Shown here piece by piece: positions 55,701-64,000 of a DNA stretch of 64,000 nucleotides (position 1 is the first letter of the stretch; every line of letters starts with the position of its first letter). The stretch is from the NCBI GenBank assembly GCA_050084515.1, contig CM114272.1:32612001-32676000 (forward strand), in the 5' to 3' direction. A program made the position numbers and the translations under genes. This stretch comes from Blasia pusilla (lineage: Eukaryota > Marchantiophyta > Marchantiopsida > Blasiales). Below the pieces are notes generated by a model that ran no database searches, was not told the origin of the DNA, and saw only the letters and a list, made by a program, of their open reading frames with translations.

Positions 55701-58700
55701 AGGCTCATTTGTTGGTCTATAAAATATTTTGTGAAGGGGGAATTCGGCTCATTATTTCAATGATCTGAATCCCTCCTTCAAAGAATATTCTCTTCTCCCA
55801 ATTTCTTTCATGGGATGCCTTTGCTCTCTTTTGGTTCTCATTCATTTCTTGTAGTTCAGATATTATCATTTTCGGAACATAAAGCATGTAATAGTATGAA
55901 ACTCAGTCATCAACATGTTCTTCAACAACAAAATTAACCTTACCCACAATATCTTAAGACTTAGTTTCACCATAAAAACAAATTAGTTGCAAAGTTAGAA
56001 AAGGAGTCTCAAAAGGTTGGGAAGAAAAGTAAAAATAGAGTAGTTTGGAGGCAAAAGGGAAATTTATGGCGCAGGTTTAATTATTTTCGAGTGTGTTTAA
56101 AAGTTCCTTTGCAAAGGTATTCCACAATGTTATGGAATTTATTTGCAAGTGTTACATAAACGATTTACGAGTGCACCTAATCTCTTAAGTTGCAAGAGTT
56201 TTGCAACCTAAGAGGTGAATATACAAGAATGCTTCCCACATTAGTAAAACCATTGGAGGGTAAGGTATACTATCCTGTTAATCTACAGCAACTCAAGTGG
56301 ATAGTATATGGAGCTCTAAAGGGAAAAATGACAATATTGACATCTACAGGAAACCCAAGACGAGAGTAGCCAATAATCCTTTTTCTTTATTATGGTACAC
56401 ACAACACACTTGTATCTATAAAATTTCTTATGCGTTGTATAATTTTCAGCAAGAAACGAGAATTGGGTGGAGGAGATAAGAAAATATTAGAAGACATTTT
56501 TTTCAAAATTTAGTGGTATGCAAATGTATATTTCATGTATTATGCGTTCAATATTATCATTCTTAGCCTAGAAAATCATATGATTACCTACGCAATCCCT
56601 ACCATGAAATTTGTATTTCAATATATCATTTACTATTTTGGATAGTTTCTATTAGGAGTGTAGTTGACTTTCCACTTTGGAAAGCGGCCCTTGATCCTCG
56701 TGGCTATTGACCAAGGACCAAGGACATGATCTACAAACATAGGTTACCATGAAAAGAGCTCAAGAGAGGGAAGAGAATATAGCGAAAGAGAGGAAGATTT
56801 AGAGCTCATTATTTATTTTTGGAGCTCTTGGCATGAGACCTAAGAGTTTTGATCCTCCTTCCCTTATAAGTAACCCAAAAGCCTCTTATTAGAAGAGTGA
56901 GTTTAGTTTGATATGAGAAAGAGATGGAGTTTGTATGAGAGCTTTTGAGTTATCTTAATTTCTTATAAATATTTGGGTATACAATCTTCTGAGTGTTTAG
57001 ATGCTATGACTGAGTGTAGTATCTTATGTGTTTTGTTCACACTCAGAGACAATGATGTGTATAAACACGACAATGACTAGAACTGACTAGTTTTTTCGTA
57101 GAGACACAAAAGCCAAATCATATCTTCCAAATTATTAGCATGGTTTGCTTACATAGCAAGAAAATATCAAGAGGTCGTACGTATTATCATATCACATGCC
57201 TTGTCACGAACATAACGTGGCAAGTGATTCGATGATATGGACTACATGACACAAAAATTCATTCATCCATGCTCCCTCCTAAATCCGTAATCTCTCTTTG
57301 TGTGTTGCACCCTCCATCCTAATCCCTCCCATCTTCCACCTTCCATCCGTCCATCAATTCCATTAGTCTATTCTTACTTTATCCATTCCCCCCATCTGTG
57401 CATCCCTTCCCACCATCTCTCCATCAACTCCATCTCTATCCATCCATACATGCGCCTCACATTGCATCCGTCATCTTGGCCTGGAAAAGCATATATTAGG
57501 TAATAATTAAACCTTCACCATGAGGCCCACAATGGAGTCTTTTATCACTAGTTCACTTATTATTACATATCCAAGTGTAGCAAATTGAAATGCATGCATT
57601 GATGTTATTTTCCCTTTTGCATATTTCTACTTTCTAAAACTCAAAACTATATTATTTTCTTTAAGTTTTAGTTCTTTTATTCATATTCTTTATTTTTAAG
57701 TGTGCAAGGAGCTAGAACTCTGTAATTTAAATAAAAATTTCATCATATTATTTTAAATAATATATGATAGTACTTAAATCAACCACATAATCCAAAAGGA
57801 TATTTTATTGGATCATTTTTTTTTCCAATAATCCAGTGGTTATAGTTTATCATAGGAAATTTTTTGAACATCTTGTACTGAATAAGAAGAATGGAAATAT
57901 GTTGGTGGGTTAATATTTCTTGTTTCTAAAATTGGAAGTTTGAAAATAAATGAGGATTCACATAGATTAAATATGTGGACTTTTCCTAGAAAATAGAACT
58001 CTTGTTGAATGCAATCATGAGAATGTATGATTTTTTAATATCGTAGAAGTTATGATAATATGTCAAACATTTCAATAATAAAAACTAGTATTTTTTAAGG
58101 ACAAAAACATTTGAAAATATCTCTACTTGTTTTATTCCAAATTTCGTGAACTTAAACAGATATCAATCTTGTTAAATCGATGGTGAAAAATTAATTGTAG
58201 TGATTTCCATGGATATTTATTTTAATAAAATCATAATCATAACAATAGGAATGACAATATGAATGGATTAAGAATATATACGCTTTTTAGGCAAAAAAAA
58301 TATAGCTCATTAGGCAAGAAAAATAAAATTCAATATATATGAAAAAAATAACATTGAACTAGAATAATCCTTATTTCCAATTGCATAACAAGAAATAAAA
58401 TAGCCATGAAAATAGGGAAAAAACACTTCTTTATGAACACATATGCTTCGGGGAAGTTTCATAATTTGAAGATAGACAAAGGTTATATTTTATCCAATTT
58501 TCAAATGTACAAGCCCTCAAAATATTCTTTAAGACATAGCAATTGTATATCATTTGATAGCCTTGCAAATTCAAAGAATGGAGGAGTATAAAACCACTCA
58601 CATCATCTTATTGGAATCTTAAACTTCAAACAAATTTTAACTTCCAAAATTACATCTACCAATTAGGGATATATTCCAACTATTAAATAAATAAATAAAT

Positions 58701-58771
58701 ATCATAATCATCTTATGATCATATATGCCCTAGTTCAAAAATTTGCAGTGTTTCTTGTTGAGAAATGATAA
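52756..58771. other. AT-rich gene-poor stretch with possible worn Helitron ends
   Basis: No open frame above about 85 codons carries a known motif. ACTAATAACGCTTGTGCAATGCAC at 54058-54081 resembles a Helitron 3' end on the minus strand with a changed CTRR (TTAG). TCTATCTTATAATTTAG at 54748 resembles a plus-strand 5' end. Both are weak. Nothing else was recognised in this 6 kb. Confidence 0.35.
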
Positions 58772-58800
58772 TCTATATTATTATGGGAGAGTGCCTTCTT
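58772..58800 (+). mobile_element. Candidate Helitron 5' end
   Basis: After a host A the sequence TCTATATTATTATGGGAG fits the Helitron 5' consensus seen at 16377, 20387 and 29955. No matching 3' end with hairpin and CTRR was found downstream. Confidence 0.45.
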
Positions 58801-58937
58801 GATTTGCAACACCTCTCTGCTTGACACGTGGCAACTAGGTAGAAAGAAAATGTTTCACAAGCTACGGGCAACAGAAAAAATTTCGAATTTATGTGCAACA
58901 TCGTTCATCTCTTCCCTTCACGGACTCTACACTTGTC

Positions 58938-59661
58938 GTGCGCATACACATCGCTACACAACATACACCGTTATCACCGAACACACACACAAACACGCAC
59001 GATCCCATGCTAACTCATGGCATCCAAACAACGAGACAAGAAGTACCAAAATATCTCCAATAAAATAAGATCCAATCTCTCTCACAACACCATAATTATC
59101 ACATGTGTGCACTTTCACATGTCTCTCTCAATGTCAAACCAAACCCACTCTCCTAATGAGAGGCTTGGGTTACACACACAAGGCAAGCAAGACCATAGCT
59201 CCGCCGCCTCATGCCAAGAGAGAATGAGTTCTCAAGCTCTCTCTCCTTGATGTATATCCCTCCCTCTCCCAAGCTCTCTCCATGGTAACCTATGTTCCCA
59301 AGTCACCTCCTTGGCTCTTGACCTAATGTAGGAGGTTAAGAGCCACTTGCCAAAAATATGAAGTCGATCATATGCTCAAAATGGTACTTACCTAAAATGG
59401 TAAGTTCCTCAATATGGTTCCAAATGAGTCGAAACGAAGGGGAAACCTGCTCTTGACCTACTAAGCCTGTCCTCCACTACTCAAGAAGGCGCCCTACTAG
59501 ATCTCACCGATCTATCCTAATAGACATGACAAAAATCCTGCGCATACACATCGCTACACAACATATATCGTTGTCACCGAACACACACACAAACACGGAC
59601 GATCCCATGCTAACTCATGGCATCCAAACAACGAGACAAGAACTACCAAAATATCTCCAAT
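58938..59661. repeat. Direct repeat of about 124 bp, copies 600 bp apart
   Basis: The text GCGCATACACATCGCTACAC… to …CCAAAATATCTCCAAT occurs at about 58938-59061 and again at 59538-59661 with few differences. It lies just beyond the 3' side of the Gypsy coding region (minus strand), so it could belong to its untranslated region or LTR. I could not define LTR borders. Confidence 0.8.
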
Positions 59662-59841
59662 CGTCCTCCTAGTTGGTGGTTAGGTCCCTCTAACTCTAGA
59701 TAGCCATCTATGCCTACCTACCATGACATACATCTCTCGGACGCTAAGAGCAAGAAGGTCGGGTGCTCATGTGGCCCCATCGTTAGTCGCCTTCTTGTCA
59801 TCCATGTCACAGACGCAAGTCGAAATGTAGAACTATCTACT

Positions 59842-60168
59842 CTATGTATATCTCGGACACATCCATCGTCCCTGAGGAACCCTAGTGAGAGGTGGCGTCA
59901 AACATGCCATATGCCATCCTCTCGAACACCCATCACACACTAGCATAGTGGTTGCACGACGGGCGGAACCACACAACATACACCGCAAGCCTGCAGGAAC
60001 TATTGCTAAGCTCGGATCAATTGTACCGTCAATGTTCGGAAGATGATATGACACACAATTACGCATATGGTCCTTCCAAACCATACCATTGCGTCCCTCC
60101 AATAAGAGAACACCAGATGGCAAAACCTCACGCACTCTCAAGATGGTCCGCCCTGCAGTCACATCCAA
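59842..60168 (-). pseudogene. PHD finger at the C-terminus of the Gypsy integrase
   Basis: After a tail that reads VLPSGVLLLEGRNGMVW and LPNIDGTIDPSLA comes CMLC…CDGC…WHMAC…WMCPRY. This is the C4HC3 spacing of a PHD finger, with the conserved Trp before the last pair. The final cysteine is Tyr (TAT where TGT is expected), which would impair zinc binding in this copy. PHD fingers read histone tails; at this place they would direct integration, like the chromodomain of chromoviruses. The direction-of-integration role is inference. Confidence 0.85.
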
Positions 60169-60568
60169 CGTCGTGGGTGCCGTTTGCTACAAGTAGACAT
60201 AGTCTCTATGATGAAACCTCTGGATAGTAGGTCGATAACCACCTCCCCGAATAGTCGCATACCTCAACGTATCCCGATGTTGCGCAATCGCCAAGTTCTC
60301 CAACGCCATGGATATCACTCTCTAAAACAAATTAGCCCTCTCAGAACATGTTCGCATCCATACATCAGGGTCATCAAGGTTCAACATCTCGATGAATGGC
60401 CGTAGATAAATGTGGCTCTCTGCCATAAAGCAACAAGTACGGTGAGAAAGACGGTAAGGATGTCTGCATGCTGAATCTAGATCCCATCGCCAACCACAGC
60501 AATTGAAGGTCCCAATCTCCTAGATGACCTCTCTACAAGCCATACTTGCGTAGTCCTCTCTTCACCGT

Positions 60569-60961
60569 CTACACAACTCGCTCCGCTAGTCCATCCGCCT
60601 CAGGATGATCTCGCAAAGAAGTGCGGTGGTCGATCAGTGCCTGATCAAACAAGGCCTGAAACTCCCCGTGGAACTCTGTACCTTGGCCTATCAACACCTC
60701 AGTTGGTGCACCGTAATGACTCAGCACTCGATCTAGGAAGGCATACGCTACTCCTTCACTTGCTTTGTCAGGCAATGCAACCAACTCTATCCACTTCGAG
60801 AAGTGCTCGACCATTACCAACACATAACGACTATGGCGCTCCGTCAAAGGCAAAGGTCTTGCAAAATCCAAACTCCATCTATGACCTAAATCCATGATCG
60901 GAAGTGGATGCAACTGTGGAGTCAGAGCATTGAACAATGCTCGGACTCGATCCCACACCAT
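60569..60961 (-). pseudogene. Gypsy integrase core
   Basis: HRWSLDFARPLPLTERHSRY carries the first catalytic Asp. HFSKWIELVALPDK and LSHYGAPTEVLIGQGTEFHGEF follow, where the second catalytic Asp (normally D in front of QGTEF) is Gly. DHPEADGLAERVV holds the catalytic Glu. The zinc-binding head (a CxxC expected before this) is reduced to CMVWDRVR. The enzyme copy is therefore inactive. Confidence 0.92.
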
Positions 60962-61465
60962 GCATCTAGCAACAAACTATTGAACGTCAATCTGCATGCC
61001 TCGCCACCACCACCAATCTGGAGCAAGCTGTATGTCCGCTTCACTCCAAAATGACCCAACTCCTTATGGGCATGACGCACCAAACATGCTCTCTACAAAG
61101 GATGAGGCACTACACACACTCTACCATCCTTCCACACTCGCAACACATGTGTGCCCTCCCACCGGAACCGTCTGGCTCACTATAGGATCCGATCCCGCTC
61201 TCTAGCACCCACTGTGCTCACGATGCTGCCAGTACGCAGGTACTCCAAGACCATCCATCATCGTGAATGTCTCGAACACCTGTCGTCTCCTCACCGGCCT
61301 CTGGATCTAAGCACTCTCCATGAGACCTCGCCATCGAAGTCTCAGCAATCTGGCTCTCCATAGCCAACAAGCCCAAATAGGCTGACGCATGCCATCTTGG
61401 CACCAACTCCTCATCACTCTCACCATGCCAACGAGCTCTAGTCGCATCTCGCTGACTCGAGCATG

Positions 61466-61694
61466 GGTTACGGCTCAAACCATATGCATCCTGGTTGAGC
61501 GTCCCAGCTCTATGCACCATTTGGAAGTCATACTCCTGCAACAAAAGAGCCCACCTCGCAAGCTTCCCTGTAAGCTTATCGGAATCTATCAACCACTTAA
61601 GTGGCTGATGATCAGTAATGATGGTAAAGGGATTGTCAAATAGAAGTTCGTAAATCCCATGAATGCACGAACTCGACTCACATCTGTAGGGCAT
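61466..61694 (-). pseudogene. Gypsy RNase H fragment
   Basis: FTIITDHQPLKWLIDSDKL, LARWALLLQEYDF and VHRAGTLNQDAYGLSRNP are the second half of a Gypsy RNase H. The last motif has Tyr where the catalytic Asp (DAD/VADGLSR) is expected. The first half is out of frame upstream (61830-61700). Confidence 0.85.
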
Positions 61695-61834
61695 GGAATA
61701 CGTGAAATAGCCTCTACCTTCGTATGTTGCAAACCAAGGCCCCCAGGGTATATCGTATGACCTAAGTACTCAATCTAGTGGTAGAAGAACTTGCACTTGC
61801 CTGGATGTAGCTTCAACCCATGTAACTGAAATCG

Positions 61835-62531
61835 TCAAAACACTTCCTCTAGATGTCGCTCATGCTCCTCAACCGTGGCGCTAAAGACTACGATGTCATC
61901 AATATAACACCTAGCAAATTCCAGACCTGCGAAGATCCTATCCATAACCCTCTGAAACTCAATCGGGGCGTTCTTTAACCCGAATGGTAAAAACCGCCAT
62001 AAGTACAAACAATCCTTCCCGTGAGGAACGATGCCCAAAAATTCCGTCTTCTGATGTCCTCCAATTTGATAGGTAGCTGATGGTATCCGGCTCGCAAATC
62101 CAATGAACTGAAGACCTTTGCATGCCCAATCGCATCAAAGATCTCCTCAGGGATGGGCATGGCATACCTATCGGACTTCGTCTGTAATCTCCACACATCC
62201 GCCTATCCGTCCAGTTGCCATGCACATCCTTCTTGGCGAGCATAACAATGGCAGATGCATACTCTCCATGCGACATCTCCACTAATCCTGCTCCAACCAA
62301 GTCCTGGCTCCTACTTTGAATCAGAGCCCTCTCCATGTCACTGTACCTGTAGGGTCGTCGGACGATCGACGTGTCACTCGACAACTCAATGCGGATCTTT
62401 GGATCCTTCAGCGTACCCAAATCATGCATACTAAATGCAAAACGACTCCTATAACTCCTAAGGAACTGGTGTATCGGCGTCCGCTCTCCTCCTGTCAACT
62501 TAGGGCCCATATCTGGCTCCCAAGTCTCCAT
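61835..62531 (-). pseudogene. Gypsy reverse transcriptase, frame broken
   Basis: The first frame gives RPYRYSDMERALIQ, GLVEMSHGEYASAIVMLAKK and MCGDYR. It then shifts (a few codons are missing) to TKSDRYAMPIPEEIFD and VFSSLDLRAGYHQLPI, and again to FLPFGLKNAPIEFQRVMDR with the active site RCYIDDIVVFS. All three catalytic Asp positions (LDLRAGYHQ and YIDD) are present. Breaks near 62185 and 62040 inactivate the copy. Confidence 0.93.
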
Positions 62532-62829
62532 CGGACTACGATAGGACTCTCCGGCGTAGGTGTTGGTGGTTGCTATGGTGCAACCCCGTCTCGGACAATA
62601 GAACTCTCATCTCCACGTGCAGTACCCAGAACCACACTCGATGTTGTGGCTATCATCTCTTGGCGTACCTGCAAAACATCCCAAGAAGTCCAAGGGTGTC
62701 TCTCTTGATCATCCCTGGTGTGTCGATCTCCTTGGGTCTTACCCCCAGCCGCTGCCTCAACCGCCTCGGTAGGCATGGGGCTCACCAACGCAACAACTAT
62801 CATCTGTCGCGTCCTCAAACGACGCTGCT

Positions 62830-63860
62830 CATCGGCTCCTAAGCTGAAAATCCATGTCAAGCAGTTCAGGTCCATTGCCTGACCCAAGACATGACGTCGT
62901 GTTGCCTCTGATAGTGACGGTACTCCCGTCACTCACGTGGGGAATCCCATCGCTCGCTCTCGCTCATCGACGTTGGGCTCCACCAACCTCTATACTTGGT
63001 CATCCCAAACCAAGCCAAATCCGGCCTCCTTGAATGCATAGGAAGCGGGGGAAAACTCACAAATCTGGGAAAGGCTGCCCGTGGCCTGCCAATCATGTTG
63101 ACCACAGTCAACGGCGGTCGATCATCTAGCCTCGTTGCCTGTGATCGACGGTCTGGATCCAATATAGAATCCATCAACAAATCGGAGGGGCGCTAAACTC
63201 TCGCATATGCCCTGCGTAACACCTCGTGTGGTACCAAGTTGGTCCACCAAAGACGCAGGCGATGTGCTCGTGAACCCACACTCGCCGCATCTAACAACAC
63301 TGCGAGGTCGATCCATGCGCGCACTCGTCACCACGCAGGACCTCGAATCGCCCAAAATTGGCACATTCTCCAAAATGTATGTTGGAGAACGAGGCTGATG
63401 CTCCTGTAAATGTCGCAAGATCCACATTATCTCCCAAAACAACCTGGACCGAGTGTCAGCTAACCCGCTACCTCGTCCAGCACTCGATTGGCCTTGACAC
63501 GGCCAACCTGCAATGACCAAGTCTATGGTCCCTACCCGCTCCAAGTCCTCCGCCCCCAACAATAAAATGTCCCTCGATAGGGAACTTTGGTAACCCTAAA
63601 TGGCAGACGCAGACAACAAGTCGGGAAAACGGAGGCCTAACAGCGCCACATGGTGAAGTGAAGCGCGCCTCGCAACATCATCAATCTCCACATACATGTT
63701 ATATTGCACGCGCACTCTAGCGTGCAAAACAGCAGCTAACCAAGTGCTCATCCCTCCAAAGAGATCTAACACCCGAATACCCTTCTCTAGGATGCACCAC
63801 ACAATCGGGGTGGTGTCCAAAGGAGTCATAGCAGCACTCCTGCCTACTTGGGGTTTCTCT
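62830..63860 (-). pseudogene. C5 cytosine DNA methyltransferase domain inside the Gypsy pol region
   Basis: The domain transfers methyl groups from S-adenosylmethionine to cytosine. Motif I is RVLDLFGGMSTWLAAVL (SAM binding, about 63770). Motif II is YVEIDDVARRA. Motif IV is LVIAGWPCQGQSSAGRG with the catalytic Cys (about 63500), followed by GLADTRSRLFWE. Motif VI is YILENVPILGD. The later part reads VNMIGRPRAAFPRFVSFP, then one frame away SYAFKEAGFGLVWDDQV, RLVEP, DERERAMGFP and, as motif X, SLSEATRRHVLGQAMDLN. In-frame stops sit at TAG 63596-63598 and at two places near 62990 and 62935. Frameshifts occur near 63125 and in a C run near 63050. Motif IV does not look like plant MET1, CMT or DRM. 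Placement directly before reverse transcriptase on the same strand ties it to the retroelement. Confidence 0.9.
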
Positions 63861-64000
63861 GACCTATCACACTCTGGTGCAAACGTCTCGCTTCATGCGG
63901 TTTGCACATGCTCAATGGCTAAGCATCGAAGCTCCTCAGTCTAGCCCTAAAGCGGCATCTCTCCTCCACAGACTCATGCGGCTACCATGACACTCCTCTT

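Larger units (their letters stand above)
59842..64000 (-). mobile_element. Ty3/Gypsy retrotransposon carrying a DNA methyltransferase and a PHD finger, decayed
   Basis: Minus-strand order from the right edge: C5 cytosine methyltransferase (about 63860-62830), a linker of about 100 codons, reverse transcriptase (62531-61835), RNase H (61694-61466), integrase (60961-60569) and a PHD finger (60168-59842). RT-RH-integrase is the Gypsy order. Gag, protease and the 5' LTR would lie beyond the right edge. The frame is interrupted by several stops and frameshifts. No aspartic protease signature is found between the methyltransferase and RT. The 3' LTR was not delimited. The gene order is read directly; the single-polyprotein arrangement is inferred. 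Confidence 0.9.

Noticed and set aside
59842-64000. Integrated plant pararetrovirus instead of a retrotransposon
   Set aside because: A retroviral-type integrase lies after RNase H, and no movement or coat protein motif is present. The order is that of Ty3/Gypsy.

Overview
The window is nuclear DNA of a land plant. Three things support this: a spliced glucose-6-phosphate dehydrogenase gene of the plastid type, two plant-specific GT37 (xyloglucan-type) fucosyltransferase genes, and U2 snRNA and tRNA genes with plant-like promoters. The transposon content (an intron-rich Helitron, a restriction-like-endonuclease non-LTR element, and a Ty3/Gypsy element carrying both a cytosine methyltransferase and a PHD finger) suggests a non-seed plant such as a bryophyte, lycophyte or fern. 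That is inference; the species cannot be named from the sequence alone.

Layout. 0.4-5.0 kb: last eight exons of a G6PDH gene (+). 7.7-16.4 kb: a full-length Helitron on the minus strand with both termini, a spliced RepHel gene and extra ORFs; its 5' end is duplicated and partly inverted out to 16.6 kb. 16.5-20.4 kb: a 3.9-kb block bounded by inward-facing Helitron 5' ends, containing a 454-bp tandem duplication. 20.5-21.3 kb: strong inverted repeats. 22.9-27.7 kb: fucosyltransferase 1 (+), with a very large acidic repeat stem and one frameshift in a run of G. 27.7-37.3 kb: AT-rich DNA with a mini-Helitron, a 0.5-kb microsatellite, a deleted Copia element, a solo LTR with perfect target duplication, and a lone Helitron 3' end. 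37.6-39.4 kb: the C-terminal part of an RLE-type non-LTR retrotransposon with three in-frame stops. 41.8-43.7 kb: a small-RNA cluster (U2 on minus; tRNA-Glu and tRNA-Phe on plus, 4 bp apart) with tandem repeats on both sides. 45.1-45.9 kb: a minisatellite. 47.0-48.8 kb: fucosyltransferase 2 (-), intact and GC-rich. 51.4-52.8 kb: a second mini-Helitron and a second solo LTR. 52.8-58.8 kb: AT-rich, apparently empty. 59.8-64.0 kb: a decayed Ty3/Gypsy element (-) running off the right edge, in the order DNA methyltransferase - reverse transcriptase - RNase H - integrase - PHD finger.

The standout system is the last one: a retrotransposon that carried its own C5 cytosine methyltransferase directly in front of the reverse transcriptase, and a PHD chromatin reader behind the integrase. 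This copy is broken. Many nonsense codons in the window's transposons can be explained by C-to-T changes, as expected for heavily methylated DNA. The host genes do not form a pathway with each other: G6PDH is a metabolic enzyme, the two GT37 genes are paralogues about 20 kb apart, and the U2/tRNA cluster is a separate small-RNA locus.
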